Origin: Sanderia malayensis
Lineage: Eukaryota; Cnidaria; Scyphozoa; Semaeostomeae; Pelagiidae
Length of the DNA: 64,000 bases
Reading direction: 5' to 3'
NCBI GenBank assembly: GCA_013076295.1
Contig: RQOL01000825.1
Span: forward strand, 62,001-126,000
Position numbers and translations under genes: made by a program. The notes beneath the pieces are model-generated. The model worked only from the letters and a program-made list of their open reading frames with translations. It ran no database searches and was not told the origin of the DNA. Position 1 is the stretch's first letter. Each line of letters opens with the position of its first letter. Positions 1 through 11,522 of the stretch are shown here, piece by piece.

Positions 1-463
1 GCATATTGAATTTTGATATACACTTTTACTTCATCAGATACACAACAAAAAGATAATAATTCAGATCCAGTCAAATGCCCAGAAAGTTTTCTTTCAACAT
101 TTCTTTTCTTGTTCACATCTCCTTCATGGCTTTGAGTGAAATAATTCTCAGCCAAATAGGATCAAATGCATCAGGTTCTCCTTCAACGGTATCACTACCA
201 TCGGTCTGCTTTACTCTACGATATGATCAATCCTATCCCCTCGCCATCTTCGCATTCCTCGGCACTGCAATCCCTACTGTCGTGAACTACTATCCGACTA
301 AGAATGTTAATTTATGGAAACTTTCTATTCAATTCTGATCACCAAAAGTCCACAAATACCCCCATATACACATAACGAAACACGACAAAGCGCAAACACT
401 GGTTATTATACTGATGTAGGCCTACGCCCGCCGCCACTGAGCACAACGAGCAGCCACTACATT

Positions 464-501
464 GGAATTTACCTACTATGATGTCATAGTAGGTAAATTC
501 C
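464..501. repeat. Perfect 38-bp palindrome in left arm
   Basis: Bases 464-481 are the exact reverse complement of 484-501, separated by two bases (TG). The related but older locus near 14420 lacks it, so it may be a minimal foldback insertion or the trace of an excised element. The same structure is at 13490-13527 in the right arm. Confidence 0.85.
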
Positions 502-1439
502 GGTCCTAAAAGTTGACCACGAAAAAGTGGCACCCGTTGCCTCGTATCTCAAAAACTATTTGTCATATCAAAAAAATATAAACGGATTCAGCATCAGCGC
601 ATTCGAATCTATAGTTTTAGCCAATAAAAAATAAGGTGTAGAGGCACTTTAAAGCATTCATATAAGTGCAGAGAAAAGACCATTCTGCTTTTCTAACGTC
701 TGTTATCGCCCATCAAACATAGCAGCAAAATGTGAATATATCACAACATAACAAGAGCTAAAACAACGAAACATGGAAACCTTATCAACGTCATCATGCT
801 CATTATTATTATTATTAATATTATTATCATTATTATTATTATTACTATCATTGCTGTGCACCCTGCACTGGGCAGTTAGAGTGAGTTTTTGACTGCTAGA
901 AAGCACTTGCAAAGTTTTCTCTCGTATGCAAATTGGCTTTAGTTATCGGAAGTTTAAGTCATCGCTGACCCGAATGATCATGATTTTGCTGTTTTTATGA
1001 ATATTATTTCTTTTCGAGTTTATTTCATTTATCTTTATTTAGTAAGAACACATTCTACCAAAATATTCACAATACACAACTACTCAGATCACGTCATTGT
1101 GTCACAGGCATTAACATTGCATCCTAATAAGAATTCGATTCTTTTCAGAAGCGTCGCACAGTCCGAAACTACCCGTAGTAAAAGAAAACAATTTTAAAGC
1201 AGAACAGTGCAAACATGTTTTATAAAGTTTAACCACTGTCTAAAGTCAACGTTTATCCGAATCTTTATCCATAATTTGCAAAGTTTTAGTTATCTGTCAT
1301 GGGGCCCATCTTATTATCATTATTATTATTATCATTGTAGCGGCTATTTCATTATTATTATTATATTTGATTATTGCGAGGCAACAATTCAGTATGAATT
1401 GAACGAGTTGCAGGTGAATTTGTACTACGACTAATTATG

Positions 1440-1615
1440 AAGATTATAAAGAATTACGAAGATTACGAAGAAATATTAAGATTCTAAAGAATTACGAAGA
1501 TTACGAAGATATTAAGATTATAAAGAATTACGAAGATTATGAAGATTATAAGATTATGAAGAATTATGAAGAATTATGAAGAATTATACGATATTACGAA
1601 GATTTAGAGAATTTG
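1440..1615. repeat. Degenerate GAAGATTA-type tandem tract
   Basis: Irregular reiterations of GAAGATTAC and GAAGAATTA with no coding content. The counterpart in the right arm (about 12335-12560) is longer and is the main length difference between the two arms. Confidence 0.75.
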
Positions 1616-2437
1616 AAGATTGAAGTTTGAATATCACTGGACACCGAGATGTCCTTCATTGTTATTGAAGCTACGTGAACTATATTATGAAGATTACTTA
1701 AAGATTACGTGGACACCGAGATGTCGTTGGATATGCGCAGTTAATTAACAAACAATAGAATCTTAGGTACTTAATTATGGCTTCTGTGCAACGTACGTGC
1801 ACGAGGCCCAGGTTATCTTCGCGCCTAGATGTATAGAGCCAGTGGAGCGCCTTGAAGCCACCAACGTGTTCAGGGCTTCTGTTCTTCGTGGGTGTTGAAG
1901 TACAGGGTATTTTACATGTAATCACGCTTGTGTAACATGTGTTATCTAGTTTTAAATACTCTGTAAAACCTATTATCGTTGCTCAGTTTCAGTTCGTTGA
2001 GCTCAGTGTTGGGAGCTCAACTGATTATATATCGATACATTTTGCCGCAAGAATTTTGATTCTCTGGTTAGAACCTTAGCGTACAGCACCATTGCTTAGC
2101 GAGACATCGCCTACCGAATTTCTGGTTACCGTCCCCAGATCTGGGTGAATTTCAACAGAAACACCTCACGACATATCACTTTTGGTTTGCAAAAACTCCG
2201 ACTAAAATTTCAGTTATTTATGGTTTTGGGCCCATAAAATTGAAGTCAATTCTTCTAAATTTAATGTCACTCCCTTCACTTCAAAAATCAAAGTCCGCCT
2301 CGTTCTCAATCTGTCTCCTTTTCGTGTCAAGTACGCTACGATGTAAGGCCAAGCATGCTGCCAGCTGCTCTCTCTAAAAGGGGGAACGGCAATTACAGGA
2401 ACGTGAGGGTATATAAAATGGGGAATCTCTAAAAGGG

Positions 2438-3166
2438 GTAGCGTGGTTATAGTTTATTTTATAAGCTTGAATATCACGTCAAAGAATAGAGCTTTGTTAG
2501 GAAGACACTTTGCGCCAACTTCAAACCCATTCGGTGTTCCTTGCTTCGCTTTGTTTTACCTGTCATGCTGCGGAAATGGAAAAAAATGCAAAGGGCATTT
2601 TTCAAGTTTTTTTCATAAAGCACAAGTTATAATATGATAAGAAAACGTGAAGCGACGTTAGTACGGACAGAAAGTAATCAAAGGAACCTTGAGGTGACTT
2701 GCGACAGATGGCTTTTATTTCACTGTATTATCCAGGAAGTGAAGAAAATGATATCAAATTAAAGTCAAACTTTGCGAGCCTAAAAGTTGAGCTTGAGCAA
2801 AACCAAATAACTAATTTTATTGACTACACGTTTTTTAACTCCTGAACATAAAATACCCTGGATTTAATTTTCAGGATTGAACGCAGCAAATTCAAAAAAC
2901 ATTTGTTTTGAGACCACTCAAGCAAATATTTTGACTTCAATTTTCGATCTTGTTTCATCAAAGTTAAAAAACTTTCATTTTTCAAATTAAAGATGAAATA
3001 CTATAATTGATGTATTAGTTGCATAAGCATACAGTTGGAAAACTTTCTTCTTTTTTCACCTGATGCTTCCAACAACGAGTCAAAAATGCTCGGTCTCCTT
3101 GCGTGATCGTGCTCGTAGTTCCGCCCTGCCACAGCGTGCCCAGCGTCTAGTATGGTGTAAAACCAC
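2438..3166. other. Intergenic, nothing recognised
   Basis: AT-rich sequence inside the inverted-repeat spacer. I see no gene, no terminal inverted repeats and no tandem structure. Confidence 0.5.
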
Positions 3167-3169
3167 TTA

Positions 3170-3835
3170 GGCCCCGTTTACACGGGAACGGATCCGAGTG
3201 GATCCGTTCCAAAAAAGGTTACGATAGGTGTTTCGTTTACACGGGCACGCATGGATCCGTTCCTTTTTGGGAACGGGATCGTATCTTTTTGGGCACGCTA
3301 GAAAAGCGGATCCATTTGGGTCCGTTCCCGTATCGGTGTCGTGTAAACGCTTGGAACGGAACCAGAACAGGCACGGCACTGAACTGAGGCTATTGCAACT
3401 GAGGCTGTGTTATCGCGGGAAGTCCAAAATATAAGCAGTACAAATGTCTGGGCCTATTGAAAAGCAAGTAATATCAATTTTGTCTCTGATGTTTTCCAAT
3501 ATAGCTTCTTTGTTGTATGTGGTAAGATTAGTTTGCGAACAACATCGACAGCGATTGAAGTTCATGTTGAACCAAACAACTGGGGCAGGTGAAGGAAGGA
3601 AATTCGTGTTCGCCATTTTCTGAGAGTGTTTTGGCGCAATTACAAGTAACTAACAACAACAAAACACGCCTTAACTTGAACAACTGCGCATGCTCAACAA
3701 TTGGATCCGTTCTCGTGTAAACTCAACAGCTTTTGAGTCCGTTCCCGTGTAAACGCTATACAATCGTTCCCATATCGTACCCAAAAGGCACGGACCTTTT
3801 GGGTCCGTATCTTTTTCTCTCGTGTAAACGGGGCC
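3170..3835. mobile_element. MITE with TTA target duplication (PIF/Harbinger-like)
   Basis: The element begins GGCCCCGTTTACACG and ends with its exact reverse complement, flanked by TTA at 3167-3169 and 3836-3838. Internal copies of the GTTTACACGGG motif recur near 3234, 3340, 3714 and 3749. A 3-bp TTA/TAA duplication is the PIF/Harbinger signature. At 666 bp with no transposase it is non-autonomous. Confidence 0.85.
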
Positions 3836-3838
3836 TTA

Positions 3839-4574
3839 GAAGGGGGTTTTACAAGTGGGTTCAACGACGAAGGTGCAACACGAACAAATTATTAATATAC
3901 GACAAACTCACAGTTACTTTCTTGACAGAAGAGTCTTTTGTGCTTCGGTTTTTTTAATCTTTCTTTCAATAAAATCGTTACGATCGGCTTGGATACTCGT
4001 GACGCGGTCACTCAACTACAGATATTATTATTACAAACGAAAATCCAACTACAAATTCAACTAACTAACTAAAAATGAATGAGATCGAGTTTATATACCT
4101 ACAGTTGTGATACGTGTCTACAATTACCAAAAAAGGAATAATATTGCTTAAAGATTAAGCTCTACCAATCAAAATAAGTCAAGTCACTTATCTACTAAAA
4201 ATTACGAAATATAAAGTCAAAGTTCAACTAAAAGAGATTACGAAATTAGGAATATATAAAAACCAAAGGTTAATTGTTACTATGTTTAATTGTTGATATA
4301 GTTGCAAGCATCGTTGCATTGTTCTTTCGCAACAATGGCACGTCATGTTGTTTGTTGTTTCAACAAGTTTACAATTTAACCAATGACAAATTTGCAAAGT
4401 GATATCATACTTGGTAGCCTCATTTCAAATCAAAAGTGAACGTTTGAATCTGAGGCACATACCTTATATGGGAAAGTAAACAGAAACACAGAACACGACA
4501 TTTTTCCCCACTCACCAACATCTACTCGCTTGCGCATGCGCGTTGCGAGTCAAAAATGAAAAAATGTGTTTCTT
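3839..4574. other. Intergenic, nothing recognised
   Basis: AT-rich. Short ORFs here have no recognisable motif, and no terminal repeats were found. Confidence 0.5.
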
Positions 4575-4578
4575 TTAA

Positions 4579-5751
4579 AGTTCTAATGCAACGAATTTTT
4601 ACATGGTGTTTTTATTTCAAAAATCTATAGATTTCAATGCACTGATTAACGTGGCGCAAATAAAATTTGCAAACTATGTATATTTTTTTCTCTATTAACC
4701 TTCAAAGTAGGCAATTTTGACCTTTTTCATGCGAAAACAGAATATCACTGTGATGTCATGAAACGTCAAGCAAGCAGTCCGGCTTCTCTTCCTATTGAAA
4801 TTCTATTTACATGTCGCAGAGATACATAACGGAGACAATTGTACGATTGCTCAGTGTTGCGAAAAAGTATCGTTTCAGAGCGTTGCTGATAGTATTTCAA
4901 AACAAATCAAACAGAACACGGTCTTTTTAATTCGGGAGACAGACATCATTCGCACCCACCGACCAGATTTTGTTCATTATAGCGCTCATTTTTGCTTTGA
5001 AGTAAAGAGAGATATATTGGGAGAGATTTTAAAGATGAGATCAAACGCTATTCCTGCAATAGAGGCAGTACACAAGCTCGTAACCCGACCCGTGTGACTC
5101 GCAGCTTTACTGGGGCCTAAGCACTCTTCGCCCGGGGTGGTTAGGCCCGAGCCGACCAACACAAATGTCAGAAGATTTGAGCTTTTTGGGGTGATATAGA
5201 AGGAATTTTAATTTCTGAAGTTTCTAAAAATAATTCAATGTTTGTAATTTTAAGCTCAATGAAGTTATTACAAAAAATAAAACCTGGGACAAGCCAAATC
5301 AGCACTGCGTCTCGTTCCACTGCAACTCGAAGCAACAATGGCGACGCGGGATGACGTCACATTTTTTGGAGGTACCCATTTTCAAACTTAAATTGTGTCT
5401 CTAACGTTAAACAAAATGACACCAATTTTTTTCAGAACGACGGCTAAAAGATTCGCCCTTATAGTGGTTCAGCCGGAGCTCAAATATTCCCACCCTGAGT
5501 GGAGCTATTAAAAAAAAACCAGACGACGTTCGAAAAAGTCCATTGACTTTTATTGGGAAAAATATTTTGGGTCATGACTGTGACGTCACAGCGTTGCGAT
5601 ATTTTTCGCAAAAGGTGGCCTGATTCAAGGTGAAATTAAAGTAACTTATACTTGTCAGATGCACGTCAAAATTGCATCAAATTGATCAGTACATCTTTGG
5701 CTTTAATTTAAAATAAAAAATCGATATGTCAAATTTCGTTGCATTAGCACT
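4579..5751. mobile_element. TTAA-flanked non-autonomous element, family 1
   Basis: Bounded by TTAA at 4575-4578 and 5752-5755, with terminal inverted repeats of the form AGTNCTAATGCAACGAA. A reverse-complement homologue lies at 28051-29322, including the inner block around 4800-5000 (which gives a 100-residue ORF) and the GC-rich block near 5110-5150. TTAA target duplication is typical of piggyBac-type and Kolobok-type elements. No transposase is visible. Confidence 0.85.
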
Positions 5752-5885
5752 TTAAACATCGTTTGAAAAGAAATCCCGAAAAATGCAAAATAAAAACAGC
5801 TAATTTTGTTGCCTCAAATAAAACATGTGATGTTAAAGCACAGCATTAGTTGAACAACAGTAATCTCAGAGCGTCTTAGTTTAAC

Positions 5886-7124
5886 CTACAACGTTTTATT
5901 AGGGACGGTGAGACTTTTTTGAACCAATTCACTAAATCCAACATATTTCTGCCATGTTTTAAAACCTTTACGTAAACTTTCCATGTTCTTCCTACCTTTG
6001 TCTCTAATTGGAACACAATGCTGGTGGTGAACAAACAATGTTAAGCATGGATTTAAGACAGTGTACCCAAACTGCGTCTCGAACATATACATTAACAACT
6101 GCTCCTGCCCCTGCATGTTTGGTGTGACAAGACTTAACGGCTTTAGCATTTCTTCTGTAATGTCATCTTTCACGTGAAAGACAAACGTATCATGGCTACC
6201 AGTGTACGTTTCATCTGGACCACAATTGTATACCCTGGAAGCAAAACACTTTGAGCCGAGGGCTGAATGCCGTGTCAATGAATAAAAAATCTTTTCACTT
6301 TTCAAAACCTGAGGCTGTAATTTGTCCCAGCCAGCTCCAAGAACATTATCTTGGTGACATATGACAACTATTCTATCCTTCAAGCATCTACAAGCATAGC
6401 TGAACTGCATAAACATAGTAACATTCTCCACCATCTGGATAACCATTTTTTCACTTTTCGAAAGCGCCAGACTTCGTAAAAACTTGACGGATTCTGCTTC
6501 TTGGACTAAAACATGAATACTTTCAATGATGTTGTTTTCCAAATTAACTTGCAGCGTGTGTATGATTTCTGTCATTCGGGCTTCCAAAGCTTGCTCAACA
6601 TCGACGTGAAAAGAAGTCTGAGTTCTCTCTAGCAGCCAATGCATGTTGTTGCGATAGCTATCATGTCTGAAGTCGACAAAATTTGTGATCAAAACCAATT
6701 TTTCCCGTTCGTCACCAGTTTCATTAAGGACGCATTTCCCATTTCCCAGAATCGCTGCGTTGTCGCTTCTTTGATATTTTCTGTAGCGAACTTTCTCGCA
6801 TATCTCTATGGGAGAATTGCTAGGATCTTTGTGACAGCCAACATCTATCTCTTCGGTCTTCTCGGCAAGAACACCACCCGGTTGTATTACAATGCCTCGA
6901 TCTTCTTGGAATTCCTTGTTTAGGCCGCCACTGAAAACGATTACATTTTGAGAAGCAATCTTCTTAGTAACACGAATCTTCCAAATTACACATGTAAGTA
7001 CAATGCAAAGGCCCACAGAAAATAAATAACATTTAAATTTAAACCTCATGCTGCAGCAAACCGAGATTCTGAAAAAAGAAGAAGGCGCTTTGAAACTTCG
7101 GTAAGACCGGCGAAGATCATACAA
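5886..7124 (-). CDS. Putative type II membrane glycosyltransferase-like protein, single exon
   Basis: An intact 412-codon ORF with no introns. A hydrophobic segment at about residues 33-49 after a basic stretch suggests a type II signal anchor, so a Golgi-type lumenal enzyme is likely. The start at residue 26 (position 7049) gives a more conventional short cytoplasmic tail. The C-terminal half has the motif order I associate with a poorly characterised eukaryotic glycosyltransferase-like family: an early LITNFVDFR strand near 145, LENNIIESIHVLVQ near 195-208, IVVICHQDN near 252-260, LTRH at 283-286, YTGSHDTFVF near 307-316, then NPC at 358-360 and an HHQH cluster near 366-369. The acidic NxD-type sugar-nucleotide motif appears as HQDN, so activity is uncertain. 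It lies inside the spacer of the giant inverted repeat. Family placement is from memory of motifs, not a search. Confidence 0.6.
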   Translation of the reverse strand: MYDLRRSYRSFKAPSSFFRISVCCSMRFKFKCYLFSVGLCIVLTCVIWKIRVTKKIASQNVIVFSGGLNKEFQEDRGIVIQPGGVLAEKTEEIDVGCHKDPSNSPIEICEKVRYRKYQRSDNAAILGNGKCVLNETGDEREKLVLITNFVDFRHDSYRNNMHWLLERTQTSFHVDVEQALEARMTEIIHTLQVNLENNIIESIHVLVQEAESVKFLRSLALSKSEKMVIQMVENVTMFMQFSYACRCLKDRIVVICHQDNVLGAGWDKLQPQVLKSEKIFYSLTRHSALGSKCFASRVYNCGPDETYTGSHDTFVFHVKDDITEEMLKPLSLVTPNMQGQEQLLMYMFETQFGYTVLNPCLTLFVHHQHCVPIRDKGRKNMESLRKGFKTWQKYVGFSELVQKSLTVPNKTL

Positions 7125-7608
7125 AGACAGACAAATTGTTGGGTGGATAAGCTCAAGACTCTATTGCTTAGAACTAGCTGTTAACATTGTTAAAATGAGT
7201 GCTGCTGTGATGTAAAACGAATAATCAGGACCAAAGCATCAGTATTTGATTAAAACGATATATTTTGAAATGAGTGCTTCAAAAAAATATAGAGAGGGAG
7301 TGTTTAGCGTGCTTGGAAGCCTAGATATCTATATTTGATGTGACTGAATGGTGTCACTTGTATTTGACATTTGTTATTGGCATTTACGTTTCATAGCTAG
7401 ATTTTGAAATTTCAGCAAATTATTCTTAATCAAGAGCAGGTGTACGCTCAGTTTGAAGATCAAACATAAAATTCAAATCTTTGTTGACTTCACCAAACAA
7501 ACAAAACAATACCAAAAAAGCAGAGGAATAAATGTAGAAAACCCCAGATTAAAAAGAAAACTAAATTAAATGCACATCAACAATTTGAAATTTGAAGTCA
7601 GCATTTCC

Positions 7609-7635
7609 TGGACCGGGATTGCTTTCAATATCCCC
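7609..7635 (-). other. 2A-like motif, frame-disrupted copy
   Basis: Minus-strand codons spell GDIESNPGP, as at 40524-40550. One extra T just upstream (a run of five A's on the plus strand near 7640) puts the hydrophobic lead-in out of frame with the motif, so this copy is probably non-functional. Confidence 0.7.
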
Positions 7636-7810
7636 TGCTAAAAACAATAAAATACATTATGATGGTGCAAATGATGATACAATATTTTTGGGGGCCTACT
7701 ATACTTCCGCACAGCTTTTCTCTTCCACTTGCAGGCATTCATTTTTATAAACTTATCCCACGACAAGAAAGCAACTCCCGTGTTCTTTTCGAAATAAAAA
7801 TGGCGTTGTT

Positions 7811-8715
7811 CAGGGTTGCCAGATTGTCTCGGAACGAGCAGGCCAAACCAGCTTCAAAAAGAGGCCAAAGTGGTCAAAAATAGGCCAAACTAAATTGACG
7901 TCATAAAATGTCGTTTTGCGCATGCGTAGATGTATATTTAGGAAAGAACGTGAACCTCAAGAACCGAAAATAACTGAATTATTATCAACGATAAACAACG
8001 ATAAACAAGGAAAAATCCGAAAGTTAAGAATTTCAAGATATTCCAGAAAACAGGCCAAAAAAGGCCAAATTTTAGTGTCAGGCCAAATGTTATTTTTTCA
8101 GGCAAATCAACATGAAAAGAGGCCAAAATCGAGCAATTTGGCCTTAAAAAGGCCAATATTGTAATACTGCTAGTTTTCGCCTATTTTCGTTCATTCATTC
8201 ATTGTCTTTTAGCATGTGCTTTCGTCTGATCACATGCCATGCCTAGTGGCATCGGTACTGTTTTCGCTTTTGTTAATCTTGTATTTGTAATTAGCTTAAC
8301 ATTCATTTGCTTTTCTCGCTGGACGTATCACTTCCCTTGTTGACGTATTTAGTTTAATTGTTCTTCGTAATGTTATCACGTGGTCTTAGTAGTTTAAATG
8401 TATGTGTTTTAGTTTAATTAATTAGTTTTTAGTTTTTAGACTGGCCTGGTTATGTAAGCGTCGAGAAGCATGAGAGCATACCGTTGGGGAGCGAGATGCT
8501 TGTGAAAGATCTCGTTGCCTCAGTTCTTGGTTTTATTCGTTTTATTGTATGCTGGAAAGAAGCTCGGTTGTGTCAGAAATGAAAGTATAAAATATAGATT
8601 TGCGTCATTTTTGTGTGTCATTTTGTGTATTTACTTGTCCGTCTCATCAAAGAAACAGTTGTTAGAAGAAGAGTAAAAGCCTTAGACCGACCACGTTTAC
8701 AATATGGCAACCCTG
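7811..8715. mobile_element. hAT-like MITE, 8-bp TSD GCGTTGTT
   Basis: Terminal inverted repeats CAGGGTTGCCAGATTGT and its complement match at 16 of 17 bases. The 8-bp duplication GCGTTGTT lies at 7803-7810 and 8716-8723. The paralogue near 40690 has no insertion. The body is rich in reiterated AGGCCAAA. Eight-bp duplication and CA-initial termini fit hAT. A solo LTR is nested inside. Confidence 0.88.
8160..8701 (+). mobile_element. Solo LTR, copy 1 (TSD ATAT)
   Basis: A TG...CA-bounded 542-bp sequence flanked by ATAT (8156-8159 and 8702-8705). The reverse-complement homologue at 14836-15449 is flanked by a different 4-bp duplication, ATAC, which shows independent insertions of the same LTR. 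A TATA-like stretch (GTATAAAATA, near 8585) could be the promoter. A 4-bp duplication suits Gypsy-type LTR elements. No internal retrotransposon sequence is present. Confidence 0.8.
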
Positions 8716-9074
8716 GCGTTGTTGGGGCTACTCGATTCTGGCCACGAATTAAAGTTAATAACCAGCAGATAAGCCAACCAAATATCGTATTCCCAATGTT
8801 TCTAAAACATCTCACTGCGCTGCACCGCCATTGATGAATTGAGAACAAAAGCAAAGCAGCATGCGGCTAAAGGGAGGAAGATTTGAGGCCACGCGTAGGC
8901 GCATTGAATTGCATTGACACAAACATCCAAACATCTGGCTAAGACTTCATATAAGAATATCCTAAGGCCCTGAAATATATTATCGGACGAACCATATATG
9001 GTACTACCATGTATCTGTATGGTATAGAATAGTATTAGTATAGTACCTGTATATTACTATAGTATACCGATACA

Positions 9075-11522
9075 TCCTAGTTATCCTAGCTGCCCTAGTT
9101 ATCCTAACTGTCCTAGTTATCCTAGCTGTCCTAGTTGTCCTAGCTGCCCTAGTTGTCCTAACTGTCCTAGTTATCCTAGCTGTCCTAGTTATCCTAGCTG
9201 TCCTAGTTATCCTAGCTGTCCTAGTTGTCCTAACTGTCCTAGCTGTCCTAGTTTTCCTAACTGTCCTAGTTATCCTAGTTGTCCTAGTTATCCTAGCTGT
9301 CCTAGTTATCCTAGCTGTCCTAGTTATCCTAGCTGTCCTAGTTATCCTAGCTCTCCTAGTTATCCTAACTGTCCTAGCTGTCCCAGTTATCCTAGCTGTC
9401 CTAGTTATCCTAACTGTCCTAGTTGTCCTAACTGTCCTAGCTGTCCTAGTTATCCTAGCTGTCCTAGTTATCCTAGCTGTCCTAGTTGTCCTAACTGTCC
9501 TAGCTGTCCTAGTTTTCCTAACTGTCCTAGTTATCCTAGTTGTCCTAGTTATCCTAGCTGTCCTAGTTATCCTAGCTGTCCTAGTTATCCTAGCTGTCCT
9601 AGTTATCCTAGCTGTCCTAGTTATCCTAGCTGTCCTAGTTGTCCTAACTGTCCTAGCTGTCCTAGTTTTCCTAACTGTCCTAGTTATCCTAGTTGTCCTA
9701 GTTATCCTAGCTGTCCTAGTTATCCTAGCTCTCCTAGTTATCCTAACTGTCCTAGCTGTCCCAGTTATCCTAGCTGTCCTAGTTATCCTAACTGTCCTAG
9801 TTGTCCTAACTGTCCTAGCTGTCCTAGTTTTCCTAGCTGTCCTAGTTATCCTAGCTGTCCTAGTTGTCCTAACTGTCCTAGCTGTCCTAGTTTTCCTAAC
9901 TGTCCTAGTTATCCTAGTTGTCCTAGTTATCCTAGCTGTCCTAGTTATCCTAGCTGTCCTGGTTATCCTAGCTGTCCCAGTTATCCTAGCTGTCCTAGTT
10001 ATCCTAACTGTCCTAGTTGTCCTAACTGTTCTAGCTGTCCTAGCTGTCCTAGCTGTCCTAGTTATCCTAACTGTCCTAGCTGTCCCAGTTATCCTAGCTG
10101 TCCTAGTTATCCTAGCTGTCCTAGTTATCCTAGCTGTCCTAGTTATCCTAACTGTCCTAGCTGTCCCTGTTATCCTAGCTGTCCTAGTTATCCTAGTTGT
10201 CCTAGTTATCCTGACTGTCCTAGCTGTCCTAGTTATCCTAACTGTCCTAGCTGTCCTAGTTGTCCTTACTGTCCTAGCTGTCCTAGTTGTCCTAACTGTC
10301 CTAGCTGTCCTAGCCGCCCTAGTTATCCTAACTGTCCTAGTTATCCTAACTGTCCTAGCTGTCCTAGTTATCCTAACTGTCCTAACCGTCCTAGTTGTCC
10401 TAACTGTCTTAGCTGTCTTAGCTGTCCTAGTTGTCCTAGCTGTCCTAGCTGTCCTAACTGTCCTAGTTGTCCTAACTGTCCTAGCTGTCCTAGTCATCCT
10501 AGTTATCCTAGTTGTCCTAGCTGTCCTAGCTGTCCTAGTTGTCCTAGCTGTCCTAACTGTCCTAGCTGTCCTAGTTGTCCTTTCTGTCCTAGTTATCCTG
10601 GCTGTCCTAACTGTCCTAGCTATCCTAACTGTCCTAGCTGTCCTAGTTATCCTAGCTGTCCTAACTGTCCTAGTTGTCCTAACTGTCCTAGCTGTCCTAG
10701 TCATCCTAGCTATCCTAGTTATCCTAGCTATCCTAACTGTCCTAGCTGTCCTAGTTATCCTAGCTGTCCTAACTGTCCTAGTTGTCCTAACTGTCCTAGC
10801 TGTCCTAGTCATCCTAGTTATCCTAGCTGTCCTAGCTGTCCTAGTTATCCTAGCTATCCTAACTGTCCTAGCTGTCCTAGCTGCCCTAGTTATCCTAACT
10901 GTCCTAGTTATCCTAACTGTCCTAGCTGTCCTAGTTATCCTAACTGTCCTAACCGTCCTAGTTGTCCTAACTGTCTTAGCTGTCTTAGCTGTCCTAGTTG
11001 TCCTAGCTGTCCTAGCTGTCCTAACTGTCCTAGTTGTCCTAACTGTCCTAGCTGTCCTAACTGTCCTAGCTGTCCTAGTCATCCTAGTTATCCTAGTTGT
11101 CCTAGCTGTCCTAGCTGTCCTAGTTGTCCTAGCTGTCCTAACTGTCCTAGTTGTCCTAACTGTCCTAGCTGTCCTAGTCATCCTAGCTATCCTAGTTATC
11201 CTAGCTATCCTAACTGTCCTAGCTGTCCTAGTTATCCTAGCTGTCCTAACTGTCCTAGTTGTCCTAACTGTCCTAGCTGTCCTAGTCATCCTAGTTATCC
11301 TAGCTGTCCTAGCTGTCCTAGTTATCCTAGCTATCCTAACTGTCCTAGCTGTCCTAGTTATCCTAGCTGTCCTAACCGTCCTAGTTGTCCTAACTGTCCT
11401 AGCTGTCTTAGCTGTCCTAGCTGTCCTAACTGTCCTAACTGTCCCAGCTGTCCTAGTCATCCTAGTTTTCCTAGCTGTCCTAGCTGTCCTAACTGTCCTA
11501 GCTGTCCTAGTCATCCTAGTCA
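9075..11522. repeat. 9-bp unit minisatellite, about 270 copies
   Basis: The whole stretch is reiterated 9-mers of the form TCCTAGYTR, with four main variants (TCCTAGTTA, TCCTAGCTG, TCCTAGTTG, TCCTAACTG). Higher-order structure is visible: the rare CCTAACCG variant marks blocks at 10381, 10948 and 11371, offset by 567 and 423 bp, both multiples of nine. The array ends exactly where the right arm begins. Because the period is a multiple of three, one minus-strand frame is open for 839 codons (Arg/Thr-rich); that is an artefact of the repeat. Confidence 0.97.

Larger units (their letters stand above)
1..2437 (+). repeat. Left arm of giant inverted repeat
   Basis: This stretch is the reverse complement of 11523-13990. 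Base 1 pairs with 13990, so the arm probably continues beyond the window, and pairing stops at 2437/11523. Short spurious ORFs are conserved to the residue between arms (for example 75-338 and 13653-13916), which implies about 99% identity. Real differences exist: a few substitutions around 1380-1430 and length differences in the GAAGATTA-type tract, so it is not a single sequence read twice. It holds (ATT)n runs and no credible gene. Confidence 0.93.
7168..8885 (-). repeat. 2A-bearing dispersed repeat, copy 1 (interrupted)
   Basis: 7168-7810 plus 8724-8885 aligns collinearly with 40093-40885, with small indels. The extra DNA here is the hAT-type element at 7811-8715, so the other copy preserves the approximately empty site. 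This copy lies directly upstream of the glycosyltransferase-like ORF and on the same strand as its 2A motif. It is probably the 5' part of a non-LTR retrotransposon, but no reverse transcriptase is attached. Confidence 0.7.

Noticed and set aside
75..1925. Small ORFs repeated identically in both giant arms
   Set aside because: Their identity reflects arm identity as DNA; they lack motifs, include simple-sequence runs (Asn, Tyr) and fall on both strands.
4795..5097. 100-residue ORF inside a TTAA element
   Set aside because: Its homologous stretch at 28051-29322 does not keep the frame and no protein motif is seen; treated as non-coding element sequence.
7124..7635. 2A motif and glycosyltransferase-like ORF as one translation unit
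   Set aside because: The 2A frame at this copy is shifted and stops lie between; the other copy of the repeat has no such gene. Adjacency alone is not enough.
9075..11522. CRISPR array
   Set aside because: Contiguous units with no spacers in a eukaryotic context.
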